64,000 nt of DNA, taken from Alloyangia pacifica (GTDB taxonomy: Bacteria > Pseudomonadota > Alphaproteobacteria > Rhodobacterales > Rhodobacteraceae). The notes under the pieces were generated by a model. The model did no database searches. It was given only the letters and a program-made list of their open reading frames with translations, and had not been told where the DNA came from. The stretch spans positions 1 through 64,000 of the forward strand of contig NZ_FOZW01000016.1 of assembly GCF_900116195.1 (NCBI RefSeq), read 5' to 3'. The translations under genes and the position numbers were made by a program. Shown one piece after another: positions 53,236-62,532 of the stretch; position 1 is the first letter of the stretch, and every line of letters begins with the position of its first letter.

Positions 53236-53982
53236 TCAGTCCAGAGCCTTGTCGCTGCTGCCCGCGTCGCCCTTCACCCAGTAGCCGGCCGCCTTCAGCC
53301 AATGCGCGGGATGGCCGCGATCGTTCAGGAAATGCAGCTTCAGCGCGCGGGCGACCTGCGCCTCGGCGGCAATCCAGACAAAGCCATTGCCCTCGGGCAG
53401 GGTGAGCGCGCGGGCGGCCTCGAGCAGGGTCTCCGCCTCATGCGCCTGCGACACCGGGCGGTGCAGCCAGTGCGTTTTCTGGGTGGCGGCGCTGTCGAAA
53501 CGCTGCTCGTCCTCGGGTCCCGGCACCGCGGCGAGGGTGATCGCGGTGACGCCCTCGGGGAGCTCCTCGATGCGGCGGCCGATGGCGGGCAGGGCGGTCT
53601 CGTCGCCGATCAGCAGGTACCAGTCGAACACCGGCGCAATCACCGCCGAGCCGCGCGGCCCGCCGATGTTGAGCGTGTCACCGGGCGCGGCGGTTTCCGC
53701 CCAGGCAGTGGCGGGGCCGGCCTGGTGGATGGCGAAGTCGAGCACCAGCGTGCGCGCCTCGAGGTCGAAGGCGCGGGGCGTGTACTCGCGGGCCACCGGC
53801 GCCTCGGCCCCGGTGTCGAGGAAGAGCTTGATGTGGTCATCCGCGCCGAGGCTGGCGAAATCGGCCAGCGACTCGTCCTCGAGGGTGATGCGGATCATGT
53901 TCGGGGTGAGCCGTTCGGTCTCGCGCACCGTCAGGGTACGGCGCTTCAGCTCGTGCTTGTGTCGTGTGATGACGCTTTCCAT
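53236..53982 (-). CDS. Siderophore-interacting protein (ferric-siderophore reductase family)
   Basis: 248-residue SIP/ViuB-family flavoprotein. The N-terminal FAD-binding barrel contains the REYTPRAFD motif; the C-terminal NAD(P)H domain has YLLIGDETALPAIGRRIEEL and ends with HPAHWLKAAGYWVKG. It would reduce ferric siderophores in the cytoplasm to release iron. ATG 53982 follows AAGGA. It is 15 bp downstream of the PadR gene in one operon. Confidence 0.9.
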   Translation of the reverse strand: MESVITRHKHELKRRTLTVRETERLTPNMIRITLEDESLADFASLGADDHIKLFLDTGAEAPVAREYTPRAFDLEARTLVLDFAIHQAGPATAWAETAAPGDTLNIGGPRGSAVIAPVFDWYLLIGDETALPAIGRRIEELPEGVTAITLAAVPGPEDEQRFDSAATQKTHWLHRPVSQAHEAETLLEAARALTLPEGNGFVWIAAEAQVARALKLHFLNDRGHPAHWLKAAGYWVKGDAGSSDKALD

Positions 53983-53997
53983 GGGAAGTCCTTGCAA

Positions 53998-54519
53998 TCA
54001 GCTGTCTTCGGAGGGCGCATCGGGCGTGTCGCCTGCGATGTCCCGGGCGGTGTCTCGTAGCTGCGCGGCAAGCGTGGCGATGAGGGTCTCGTCAGCGCCC
54101 TCCGCCGCCATCCGGCGGCGCAGGGCCAGTTTGATCTCGTCCATGGCGGCAACGATCTCCTTCGGCGCGTTGCCCCGGTGCCAGACCGGGGGCTTGCGGG
54201 TCAGAAGATCGTCGGCGGCAGCGCGGTTGGCTTGCAGAAAGGCAGCCCCCTCGGGGGTGAGCCGGGCGCGCTTGCGGCCGCTGTCGTCGGGCTCGACACG
54301 CGCGTAGCCCATGTCTTCCAGCCAGGACAGCGTAGGGTAGATCACGCCGGGGCTGGGGGTATAGGCGCCCTCGAAGCGTTCCTCGATGGCCTTGATCAAC
54401 TCGTAGCCGTGGCGCGGCTGCTCGGCGATCATCGACAGGATGAGCAGGCGCAGCTCGCCGTATTCGAAGAGGCGCTTGTGCCGCTTGCCGCCGCCATGCC
54501 CGTCCTTGCCGTGTCGCAT
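53998..54519 (-). CDS. PadR-family transcription regulator
   Basis: 173-residue regulator with a PadR winged helix (about 15-90: LRLLILSMIAEQPRHGYELIKA, YTPSPGVIYPTLSWLEDMGY) and a C-terminal helical dimerisation part. The start is taken at 54519 (MRHGKD) with GAAGG six bases earlier; the ATG at 54525 lies too close to that site. It precedes the siderophore-reductase gene and probably represses its own operon through the AT-rich inverted repeat at 54542-54568. Confidence 0.88.
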   Translation of the reverse strand: MRHGKDGHGGGKRHKRLFEYGELRLLILSMIAEQPRHGYELIKAIEERFEGAYTPSPGVIYPTLSWLEDMGYARVEPDDSGRKRARLTPEGAAFLQANRAAADDLLTRKPPVWHRGNAPKEIVAAMDEIKLALRRRMAAEGADETLIATLAAQLRDTARDIAGDTPDAPSEDS

Positions 54520-54541
54520 GCCCATCCTTCGGGGAAATTTT

Positions 54542-54568
54542 CGATATATCGTAAGATAAGATATATCG
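54542..54568 (-). promoter_or_regulatory. PadR operator candidate CGATATATC-N9-GATATATCG
   Basis: A perfect 9-bp inverted repeat with a 9-bp spacer, 23 bases upstream of the padR start, in an AT-rich patch. PadR-family operators are commonly AT-rich dyads of this size, so autoregulation is likely. Confidence 0.65.
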
Positions 54569-54674
54569 GGAAATGTGCAAGAGGCCCTGGCGTCACGTCG
54601 CGGTGATCAGCCCCGCGCGCCCCGCGTCGAGCCCTGTCATGAAACTGTCACTTCCGGATTGGCGATAATTCAAA

Positions 54675-54689
54675 TATTCATGAAATATG
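54675..54689 (+). promoter_or_regulatory. AT-rich dyad overlapping the arsenic operon start
   Basis: ATATTCATGAAATAT, with the palindromic core TTCATGAA, overlaps the ATG at 54687. ArsR-type operators are often ATTCAAATATTTGAAT-like dyads near the promoter, and ATTCAAATATTC is also present just upstream. A leaderless or very short leader message is implied. Confidence 0.45.
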
Positions 54690-55574
54690 GAAAAAGAGAT
54701 TCCCGACCGCCTCATGACCCTCGGCCACCCGCAGCGGCTGGCGCTGTTCCGGCTGCTAATGCGCCGCTATCCCGACCGCCTGCCGGCCGGCGAGATCGCC
54801 GAGGTGCTGGAGGTGAAGGCCAGCACGCTCTCGACATATCTCGCCGCACTGATGCGCGCCGGGCTGGTCACGCAGGACCGCGCGGGCACCTCGCTGCTTT
54901 ACGCGGTCGACATGAAACAGGTGCAGGAGACCTTCGACTACCTGCTGCGCGACTGCTGTCGCGGGCGCCCCGAGATCTGCTCTCCCAGTCCGTTCTTCGC
55001 AACAGAAGGAACAGCCCAGATGATCACCGCCAGCCAAGACCGCACATACAACGTCCTGTTCATCTGCACCGGCAACTCCGCCCGGTCGATCTTTGCCGAA
55101 ACGCTGCTCCGCGAGATCGCCGGCGAGCGGTTCAATGTCTATTCGGCGGGGACCAAGCCCAGCTCCGAGCTGAATCCGATCGCGGTCGAGCTGCTGCGCC
55201 AGAAGGGCCATGACATCGCGCCCCTGCGCGCCAAGAACGTCTCTGAATTCTCCGGCGCAGGCGCGCCCGATCTCGATTTCGTCTTCACCGTCTGCAATCA
55301 GGCGGCCAACGAGGAGTGCCCGGCCTGGGACGGTCAGCCGATCTCCGGCCATTGGGGCATGCCGGACCCGGTGAAGGCCACCGGCACCGAGGCCGAGAAG
55401 ATGCTCGCCTTCCAGCAGGCCTATGGCGCACTCAAGCACCGGATCGAGGCCTTCGCCGCGCTGCCCATCGCGCAACTCGATCGCATTTCGCTGCAGGCGG
55501 CGGTGGATGAGATCGCGCAATTCGATACCCCCGAGACCTCTCTGATCAAGACTTCCCCGAAAGAGACCACATGA
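54687..55574 (+). CDS. ArsR regulator fused to thioredoxin-type arsenate reductase
   Basis: 295 residues with two domains. Residues 1-100 are an ArsR winged helix ([34 protein letters not shown]) with Cys90, Cys91 and Cys98 as likely As(III) ligands. Residues 120-255 are a low-molecular-weight phosphatase-type ArsC with the P-loop CTGNSARS (127-134) and further cysteines in [10 protein letters not shown]. It would both sense arsenite and reduce arsenate. An internal ATG at 55020 (MITASQD) with AAGGAA before it could also give free ArsC. It overlaps the GAPDH gene by 4 bp. No ribosome site precedes 54687. Confidence 0.88.
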   Translation: MEKEIPDRLMTLGHPQRLALFRLLMRRYPDRLPAGEIAEVLEVKASTLSTYLAALMRAGLVTQDRAGTSLLYAVDMKQVQETFDYLLRDCCRGRPEICSPSPFFATEGTAQMITASQDRTYNVLFICTGNSARSIFAETLLREIAGERFNVYSAGTKPSSELNPIAVELLRQKGHDIAPLRAKNVSEFSGAGAPDLDFVFTVCNQAANEECPAWDGQPISGHWGMPDPVKATGTEAEKMLAFQQAYGALKHRIEAFAALPIAQLDRISLQAAVDEIAQFDTPETSLIKTSPKETT

Positions 55575-56569
55575 CCACCTATGCCCTGAACGGCCTCGGC
55601 CGCATCGGAAAGCTCGCCCTGAAGCCGCTGCTGGAGAAGGGGGCCGAGATTGCCTGGATCAACGACGCCGTGGGCGATCCGGGAATGCACGCGCACCTGC
55701 TGGAGTTCGACACGGTGCACGGGCGCTGGGACGCGGAGTTCTCGCATGATGCGCAGAGCGTCACCGTGGACGGCACCCGGCTGCCCTTCATCGGCACCCG
55801 CGATCTTTCGGCACTGCCGCTCGACGGGGTGGACGTGGTGATCGACTGCACCGGCGTCTTCAAGTCCGAGGCGGCGCTCGCCCCCTATTTCGCGGCGGGG
55901 GTGAAGAAGGTGGTCGTTTCGGCCCCGGTGAAGGACGGGCGTACCGCCAACATCGTCTACGGCGTCAACGATGGCACCTACGATCCGGCCCGGCATGACA
56001 TAGTCACGGCGGCCTCCTGTACCACCAACTGCCTCGCGCCGGTGGTCAAGGTGATCCATGAGAACCTTGGCATAAGGCACGGGTCGATCACGACAATCCA
56101 CGATGTGACCAACACGCAGACCATCGTCGACCGGCCCGCCAAGGATCTCCGCCGCGCCCGCTCGGCACTGAACTCGCTGATCCCCACCACCACCGGCTCG
56201 GCCACCGCGATCACGCTGATCTACCCCGAGCTGAAGGGGCGGCTGAACGGCCATGCCGTGCGCGTGCCGCTGCTCAACGCCTCGCTGACCGATTGTGTCT
56301 TCGAGCTCGAGCGGGCGACCAGCGCCGAGGAGGTCAACGCGCTCTTCGAGGCGGCCTCAAAGGGCGCGCTGAAGGGCATTCTCGGCTACGAGGAGCGCCC
56401 GCTGGTGTCTTGCGATTACACCAACGACACGCGCAGCGCGATCATCGACGCGCCCTCGACCATGGTGGTGAACGGCACGCAGCTGAAGGTCTACGCCTGG
56501 TACGACAACGAGATGGGCTACGCGCACCGGCTGGTGGACGTGGCGCTGATGGTCGGGGGGCGGCTGTGA
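55571..56569 (+). CDS. gapdh: ArsJ-associated glyceraldehyde-3-phosphate dehydrogenase
   Basis: 332-residue GAPDH: NAD fold [13 protein letters not shown], catalytic Cys in [11 protein letters not shown], and [12 protein letters not shown] near the end. In ars operons this enzyme makes the unstable 1-arseno-3-phosphoglycerate from arsenate, which ArsJ then exports. The ATGA and GTGA overlaps with both neighbours show tight coupling. It is distinct from housekeeping Gap, though that role cannot be excluded. Confidence 0.9.
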   Translation: MTTYALNGLGRIGKLALKPLLEKGAEIAWINDAVGDPGMHAHLLEFDTVHGRWDAEFSHDAQSVTVDGTRLPFIGTRDLSALPLDGVDVVIDCTGVFKSEAALAPYFAAGVKKVVVSAPVKDGRTANIVYGVNDGTYDPARHDIVTAASCTTNCLAPVVKVIHENLGIRHGSITTIHDVTNTQTIVDRPAKDLRRARSALNSLIPTTTGSATAITLIYPELKGRLNGHAVRVPLLNASLTDCVFELERATSAEEVNALFEAASKGALKGILGYEERPLVSCDYTNDTRSAIIDAPSTMVVNGTQLKVYAWYDNEMGYAHRLVDVALMVGGRL

Positions 56570-57852
56570 GCGCGCAGGCCCCGGACCGGCCCGAGGGACT
56601 CTCGGCCTATGTCGCGGTAACGGCGGCCTATTGGGCCTTCATGCTCACCGACGGCGCGCTGCGCATGCTGGTGCTGCTGCATTTCCACAGCCTCGGCTTC
56701 TCGCCGGTACAACTGGCGTATCTCTTCGTGCTCTACGAGATCGCGGGGATGGTCACCAACCTCTCGGCAGGCTGGATCGCGGCGCGCTTCGGGCTGACCT
56801 CGACGCTTTACGCGGGGCTGTCGCTGCAGGTGGTGGCGCTGCTGGCGCTGACGCAGCTCGATCCGGCGTGGAGCATTGCCGCCTCGGTCGCCTTTGTGAT
56901 GTGCGTGCAGGGGGCCTCGGGCGTGGCCAAGGATCTCGCGAAGATGTCCTCCAAGTCAGCCGTCAAGTTGCTGGCGCCCTCCGAGGGCGGCGGGCTGTTT
57001 CGCTGGGTGGCGCTGCTGACCGGTTCGAAGAACGCGGTGAAGGGGCTCGGCTTCCTGCTCGGCGCGGCATTGCTGGCAACGCTCGGGTTTACTTGGGCGG
57101 TGTTGGCCATGGCGCTGGTGCTGCTGCTTATCCTGATCGCCGTGGCGCTCTTCATGCCTTCTGGGCTGCCGAAGGGGCGCAAGGGGGCGAAATTCTCCGA
57201 GGTCTTCTCGAAGTCGGCCAATGTGAACTGGCTGTCGGCGGCGCGGGTGTTCCTCTTCGGCGCGCGTGACGTGTGGTTCGTGGTGGGCATCCCGATCTAT
57301 TTCTACGCGGTGCTCTCGGACGGGAGCGAGGCGGGCAACCGCGCGGCCTTCTTCATGATCGGCACCTTCATGGCGGTCTGGATGATCCTCTACGGTGCGG
57401 TGCAGGCGGCGGCGCCGCGTATCCTGCGCGCCAAGGCGCGTCCCGAGGGCGAGTTGATCCATGCCGCGCGCGGCTGGGCCGCGGCGCTCTTCGTGGTGCC
57501 GGCGGTGCTGACCGTGGCGGTGCTGCTCTCGCCGACACCGGAGGCGTGGTTGACGGGGGTTCTGGTGATCGGGCTTCTGGTTTTCGGCGCGATCTTCGCG
57601 GTGAATTCCTCGCTGCATTCCTACCTGATTCTCGCTTTCACCAAGTCCGAGCGTGTGACCATGGATGTCGGCTTCTACTACATGGCGAACGCGGCAGGTC
57701 GGCTGATCGGCACGCTGCTGTCGGGGCTGACCTACCAGATCGGAGGCCTCCCGCTGGTGCTGGGCACGGCGGCGGCGATGGTGGCGCTGGCGGCGCTGCT
57801 CTCGGGACGCTTGAGTGCCGAGGTGCAGGACGCGAGTGAGCTTGGCGCGTAG
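56566..57852 (+). CDS. arsJ: Organoarsenical efflux MFS transporter ArsJ
   Basis: 428-residue major-facilitator protein with 11-12 helices over the full length, starting [20 protein letters not shown]. The family segments [25 protein letters not shown] and [19 protein letters not shown] are present. It exports 1-arseno-3-phosphoglycerate; together with GAPDH it forms a specific arsenate resistance route. It starts with GTG 56566 overlapping the GAPDH stop. A terminator shared with the RND operon follows. Confidence 0.9.
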   Translation: MSAQAPDRPEGLSAYVAVTAAYWAFMLTDGALRMLVLLHFHSLGFSPVQLAYLFVLYEIAGMVTNLSAGWIAARFGLTSTLYAGLSLQVVALLALTQLDPAWSIAASVAFVMCVQGASGVAKDLAKMSSKSAVKLLAPSEGGGLFRWVALLTGSKNAVKGLGFLLGAALLATLGFTWAVLAMALVLLLILIAVALFMPSGLPKGRKGAKFSEVFSKSANVNWLSAARVFLFGARDVWFVVGIPIYFYAVLSDGSEAGNRAAFFMIGTFMAVWMILYGAVQAAAPRILRAKARPEGELIHAARGWAAALFVVPAVLTVAVLLSPTPEAWLTGVLVIGLLVFGAIFAVNSSLHSYLILAFTKSERVTMDVGFYYMANAAGRLIGTLLSGLTYQIGGLPLVLGTAAAMVALAALLSGRLSAEVQDASELGA

Positions 57853-57918
57853 GGGCACGCCCGACCCGGGGCTGGTCGCCCCGCGCCATCGGTCGCAGAT
57901 ACAAGCGCTCCGACAAGA

Positions 57919-57945
57919 AAGGCCCGGGCACATCGCCCGGGCCTT
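57919..57945. terminator. Bidirectional terminator between arsJ and the RND pump
   Basis: Perfect stem AAGGCCCGGGC / GCCCGGGCCTT with a 5-base loop, between two convergent operons. Confidence 0.85.
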
Positions 57946-57965
57946 CTGCAGTTCATGGCAACGTC

Positions 57966-60900
57966 TCACACCACCGGCGGCGTCCGTCCCCGGTGGATCT
58001 TCTCGCGCAGGCCCTGGATGATCTTGAAGAACACCGGCCCGAAGATGGCGCCCAGCACGGCCGAGGCGATGGCCCCGCCGAAGACCGCCAGCCCCAGCGA
58101 AACCCGGCTCGCCGAGCCCGCACCCGAGGCGATGACCAGCGGGTAGACCCCGACTGCGAAGGCCAGCACCGTCATCATCACCGGGCGGAAGCGCAGCCTG
58201 GCCGATTGCATCGCCGCCTCGTGCAGCTCCAGCTCCGCCGCCTCGCGCTGCTGCTTGCCGAACTCGACGATCAGGATCGCCGTCTTCGCCGCCAGCGCGA
58301 TCAGCATCAAGAGGCCGATCTGCCCGTAGAGACTGAGCGGCTCGCCCGCGATCCGCAGTGACACCAAGGCTCCCAGCACCGCGAAGGGCACCGTGAGCAG
58401 CACCGCCACCGGTGTCAGGAAACTCTCGTAGAGCGCCGCGAGGAAGAGGAAGGTGAACACCAGGCTCAGCCCCAGCGCGATCGGCACCGCGTTGCCCGAG
58501 GCGCGTTCCTCGCGCGACGATCCGGTCCATTCGTAGCGGAAGCCCTCGGGCAGGGCGGTTCCGGCGACCGTTTCGAAACTGTCCATCGCGTTGCCCGTGC
58601 TGAAGCCGCCGGCGCTGTTGGGAATGCCGGTGACCGTGGCCGAATTGTAGGTGTTGTAGCGATATAGCACGTCCGGCCCGGTGGTGGGCACCGGGGTCAC
58701 CACGGTCGAGAGCGGCACCATGCCGCCCTCGCGGTTGCGCACGTAGAGCGTGTCGAAGGCGCGCTCGTTCTGGCGGTATTGCGCGTCGGCCTGGATCATC
58801 ACCCGGTAGGATTGGCCGAAGACGTTGAAGTCGTTGATGTAGAGTGCGCCAAGCTGGGCCTGCAGCGTCAGGAAGATGTCCGAGACCTGCACCCCCAGCG
58901 TCTTGGCCCGCACCCGGTCGATATCCAGGAAGAGCTGCGGCGCGTCGGCCTTGAAGGTAGAATAGGCCAGTGCGATCTCATCCGCGCCATTGGCCGAGAC
59001 GAGGAAGCTCTGCAGCGCGGCTGTCATCTCCTGCGGCCCGCGGCCCTGCGTGTCCTCGAGCACGAACGACAGCCCTTCGACCGCGCCAATGCCCGGCAGG
59101 GCGGGCGCGCCGAAGATGATCGTCTTGGCCTCCGGCATGTCGGCGAACTGCTGCGTGAACTTGCGCTGCAGGAACGCCTGGCTGCTTTCCTCCGTCGTGC
59201 GTTCCTTCCATTCCTTGAGCTTGACGATGATCATCCCGGCGTTTGACTGCAGCGCCGAGTTGAGGATCGAGTAGCCGTTCACCGACAGCACGTTCTCCAC
59301 CGCCTCATCCTCGCCGAGCGCATCGGTGAGCCGGTCCATGATCACCTCGGTCCGGTTCAGCGAGGCGCCGGACGGCAGCTGCACGTCGACCATGAAGAAG
59401 CCCTTGTCCTCGGTCGGGATGAAGCTGGTCGGCGTGGTGGTGAAGAGCGTGTACATGGCAAAGAACAGCGCCGCGACGATGGCGATGGCGATGATCGCGT
59501 GTTTCGCGAGGAAATCGACAATGGCGGAATAGACCCGCGTCACCCAGTCGAAGCCCTTGTTGAAGCCGCGGATGACGAAATTCGGATGCATCCCCGGCTT
59601 CATCAGCACCGAGGCGAGCGCCGGGCTGAGCGTCAGCGCGTTGACCATCGAGATCAGCACCGAGACGGTGAGCGTCGCGCCGAACTGGCTGAACATGCGC
59701 CCGGTGATGCCGGGCAGGAGCAGCGTCGGCCCGAAAACCGCCGCCAGCACGAGCGAGGTGGCGACGATGGGGCCCGTCACCTCGGCCATGGCGCGTTTCG
59801 TTGCCTCGACCGAGCCGATCTCGGGGTTCTCGTGCAGGATGCGCTCGACGTTCTCCACCACGATGATCGCATCGTCCACCACCAGCGCGATGGCGAGGAT
59901 CAGGGCGAACAGCGTGACCGTGTTGATGGTCATGCCGAAGGCGTAGAGCACCGCCAATGTGCCGATGATCGACACCGGCACGGCGATGGTCGGGATCAGC
60001 GTCGCGCGCACCGAGCCGAGGAAGATGTAGGTCACCGCCACCACCAGCAGGATGGTGAAGATCATGGTGATCACCGTCTCCTCGAGCGAGGCCTCGATGA
60101 ACAGCGTGGTGTCATGGCCGATGACGTAATCGACGCCTTCGGGGAAGTATTCCTTCAGCTCCTCCATCTTCTCGCGCACCGCCTCGGCCACGTCGAGCGA
60201 GTTCGCCTCGCTCAGCTTGTAGACCGCCAGCAGCACGCCGGGCTTGTTGTTGAACTCGCCGTAGCCCTTGTAGGCAAAGGCCCCGAGCTCGATCCGCGCC
60301 ACGTCGCGCAGGCGGACCACCGAACCCGCGTCATTGGCCGACAGGATGATGTCGCCGAATTCCTCCTCGGTCTCGAGCCGGCCCTTGGTGGTCAGCACGT
60401 ATTGGAACTGCGTGTCGTCGGCGGCGGGGGCAGCGCCGAGCGAGCCGACGGCGGCCTGCACGTTCTGCTCCTTTACCGCCAGCACGATGTCGTTGACCGT
60501 GAGGTTGTGGTTGGCCATCTGCACCGGGTCGAGCCAGGCGCGCATGCCGTAGTCCAGCGCGCCGATGTTCTCGGCGGCGCCGACGCCGGCGATGCGCGCC
60601 AGCTCGCCCTCGATGTTGATCGAGGCATAGTTGGACAGGAAGAGCCCGTCGAACCGCCCGTCGGGCGAGATGATGTCGACCACCATCAGGATGTCGGGGT
60701 TGCGCTTGCGCACCCGGATGCCGCGTTGGCGCACCTCGGCGGGCAGCCCCGGCTCGGCCAGCGCCACGCGGTTCTGCACGTCGACCTGCGCCAGATCGGC
60801 ATCAACGCCGGTCTCGAAGGTCACGGTCAGCGTGTAGGAGCCGTCCGAGGCGGCCTTGGATTCCATATAGGCCATACCCTCGGCGCCGTTCACCTCGTCT

Positions 60901-61100
60901 TCGATGGGCGCGGCAACGGCCTGCAGCAGGGTCTCGGCGTCGGCGCCGGGGTAATTGGCGCGTACCACGACTTTCGGCGAGGTGATGTCGGGGTATTGGT
61001 CGATGGGCATCACGGTCAGCGTCAGTAGGCCGAACAGCGTGATGAGCATGGAAATGACGAAGGCGAACTTGGGCCGCCGGATGAAAAATAAAGGTCCCAT
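57966..61100 (-). CDS. RND efflux pump, inner-membrane subunit (HAE1/AcrB type)
   Basis: 1044-residue proton-driven exporter of hydrophobic drugs. The start MGPLFFIRRPKFAFVISMLI is typical; proton-relay aspartates lie in ALVVDDAIIVVENVERIL, and VGSLGAAPAADDTQ and the two large periplasmic loops are present. Residues near GIPNSAGGFSTGNAMDSFE and the C-terminal RFRPVMMTVLAFAVGVYPL match the AcrB/MexF subgroup. GGAG precedes the ATG at 61100, 21 bp after the adaptor gene. No outer-membrane factor is encoded in the window. Confidence 0.95.
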   Translation of the reverse strand: MGPLFFIRRPKFAFVISMLITLFGLLTLTVMPIDQYPDITSPKVVVRANYPGADAETLLQAVAAPIEDEVNGAEGMAYMESKAASDGSYTLTVTFETGVDADLAQVDVQNRVALAEPGLPAEVRQRGIRVRKRNPDILMVVDIISPDGRFDGLFLSNYASINIEGELARIAGVGAAENIGALDYGMRAWLDPVQMANHNLTVNDIVLAVKEQNVQAAVGSLGAAPAADDTQFQYVLTTKGRLETEEEFGDIILSANDAGSVVRLRDVARIELGAFAYKGYGEFNNKPGVLLAVYKLSEANSLDVAEAVREKMEELKEYFPEGVDYVIGHDTTLFIEASLEETVITMIFTILLVVAVTYIFLGSVRATLIPTIAVPVSIIGTLAVLYAFGMTINTVTLFALILAIALVVDDAIIVVENVERILHENPEIGSVEATKRAMAEVTGPIVATSLVLAAVFGPTLLLPGITGRMFSQFGATLTVSVLISMVNALTLSPALASVLMKPGMHPNFVIRGFNKGFDWVTRVYSAIVDFLAKHAIIAIAIVAALFFAMYTLFTTTPTSFIPTEDKGFFMVDVQLPSGASLNRTEVIMDRLTDALGEDEAVENVLSVNGYSILNSALQSNAGMIIVKLKEWKERTTEESSQAFLQRKFTQQFADMPEAKTIIFGAPALPGIGAVEGLSFVLEDTQGRGPQEMTAALQSFLVSANGADEIALAYSTFKADAPQLFLDIDRVRAKTLGVQVSDIFLTLQAQLGALYINDFNVFGQSYRVMIQADAQYRQNERAFDTLYVRNREGGMVPLSTVVTPVPTTGPDVLYRYNTYNSATVTGIPNSAGGFSTGNAMDSFETVAGTALPEGFRYEWTGSSREERASGNAVPIALGLSLVFTFLFLAALYESFLTPVAVLLTVPFAVLGALVSLRIAGEPLSLYGQIGLLMLIALAAKTAILIVEFGKQQREAAELELHEAAMQSARLRFRPVMMTVLAFAVGVYPLVIASGAGSASRVSLGLAVFGGAIASAVLGAIFGPVFFKIIQGLREKIHRGRTPPVV

Positions 61101-61121
61101 GAAATTCTCCGCTGCCGGGGC

Positions 61122-62273
61122 TCAGCTGTCGTAGGGTTTCGGCGAGACTGTGATGCCGGGCCGCATGCTCTGCAGCCCCTCGACGACCACCTGTTCGCCG
61201 TCTTCGAGACCTTCGGTAATGGTCCAGTTCGCGTCGCTGCGGACGCCGACGGTGATGTTGCGGCGTTCGACGGTGTTGTCCGCGCCGACCACCCAGACGA
61301 AATGGCCCTGCTGGTCGAGGCTCACGGCCCGCTGCGGCACCAGAGGGGCCTGGATCGGCTCGATCACCTGGCCGCGGATGGTCACGTTCTGGCCTGGTAG
61401 CAGCAGGCCGTCGGGGTTGGCAAAGAGCACCCGGGCGGCGATGGTGCCGGTGCTGGCGGCACCGGTGTTGTCCCAGTTCTCGAAGGTGCCTTTCTCGGGG
61501 TAGACCTGCCCGCCGGGAAGGATCGCTTCGAGCTCCAGCGGCGGGATAGACCCCCCGGCCTCTTCGATTTCCAACCGCTTGGCGAGGAAACCGAAGTAGT
61601 TCGACTGGTCGACCAGTCCGACCGCGTAGATCGGATCGAGCGAGACGAGCGTCGCGATGAAGCCGGGCTGGGTCGGGTCGCCGGGGGCGAAGAGGTCACC
61701 GACCGCGAACTGCGGCGCCGAAATACGGCCGCTGAACGGGGCGTAGACCTTGGTGTCGGCGAGGTTTTCCTCTGCCTGGGCAATCTGTGCACTGGCCACG
61801 TCGACCTGCGCCTGCGCCACGTCGGCCTGGGCCTGGGCGTATTCCACTTCGCGTTGCGAGACGGTGTTGCTGCGCGACAGCTGCGTGGCCCGGTCGAGGT
61901 CGAGGTCGGCCTTGATTGCCGAGGCCTCCGCCTGCTTCAGCGCCGCGTGCGCCTGGGCGAGGGCAATGCGGAAGTCGGTTTCGTCCATCTCCACCAGCAG
62001 GTCACCCTCTTCGACGTAGCTGCCGGCGGTGATGTGCATCGCGGTGATCTGCGCCTGGATCGGCGGGCGGATCGATGCGGTGTTCAGTGCCTCGATGCGG
62101 GCCGGGTGGGTAAAGGAGGGACGGATGCTCTGGGTCTCGACGGTCTGCACCAGAACCGTGGGGCCGGCGGCCGCGGCATCGTCCTGCGCCAGGGCCGGCG
62201 CCATAGGGGTGGAGGCGATGAAAAATGCGCACAGAGATACAGCCGAGAACGACTCAATAAGTCTAATGAACAT
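61122..62273 (-). CDS. RND efflux periplasmic adaptor (AcrA/MexE type)
   Basis: 383 residues with a signal peptide (about 1-29, ending ALAQ). Barrel-sandwich segments flank a coiled coil rich in alanine and glutamine (about 110-180: AHAALKQAEASAIKADLDLD, VEYAQAQADVAQAQVDVASA), then the beta-barrel (PLVPQRAVSLDQQGHFVWVV). It bridges the pump to an outer-membrane channel. The ATG at 62273 follows GGAAGGA. First gene of the operon; the promoter must lie in the 259-bp region shared with the divergent TRAP genes. Confidence 0.93.
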   Translation of the reverse strand: MFIRLIESFSAVSLCAFFIASTPMAPALAQDDAAAAGPTVLVQTVETQSIRPSFTHPARIEALNTASIRPPIQAQITAMHITAGSYVEEGDLLVEMDETDFRIALAQAHAALKQAEASAIKADLDLDRATQLSRSNTVSQREVEYAQAQADVAQAQVDVASAQIAQAEENLADTKVYAPFSGRISAPQFAVGDLFAPGDPTQPGFIATLVSLDPIYAVGLVDQSNYFGFLAKRLEIEEAGGSIPPLELEAILPGGQVYPEKGTFENWDNTGAASTGTIAARVLFANPDGLLLPGQNVTIRGQVIEPIQAPLVPQRAVSLDQQGHFVWVVGADNTVERRNITVGVRSDANWTITEGLEDGEQVVVEGLQSMRPGITVSPKPYDS

Positions 62274-62467
62274 ATCAATGGTCCTTCCAAGGACGGATCT
62301 ATGCGCCTGAGTTTACACGAGATGAATGAAATAGCGACCGCGTCTGCACCCTTAGCGCGAGCTTTCGCGCATCGCAGAAGAAGCAGCTTGAAAATTCACA
62401 AGCAGCGTGGGTCGCCGCGATCCTCTGGCCTCACAAACAGCTCTCGAATTTCTGTCATACGAAATGA

Positions 62468-62497
62468 TTGACAGTTATCATACAAGTCATCCATAAA
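62468..62497 (+). promoter_or_regulatory. Candidate promoter of the TRAP operon with embedded TTATCATACAA site
   Basis: Perfect -35 TTGACA (62468-62473), an 18-bp spacer and CATAAA as -10. The spacer contains TTATCATACAA (62475-62485), the reverse of TTGTATGATAA, a word typical of GntR/FadR-type operators before sugar-acid transport genes. Both readings are inferred. Confidence 0.45.
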
Positions 62498-62532
62498 CGC
62501 CGCGTAACGTCATATACATCTACAGGGAGGAG

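Noticed and set aside
59499-61028. 509-codon plus-strand frame opposite the RND pump
   Set aside because: Rich in His/Arg/Asp/Gln with no domain; shadow of a certain pump gene.
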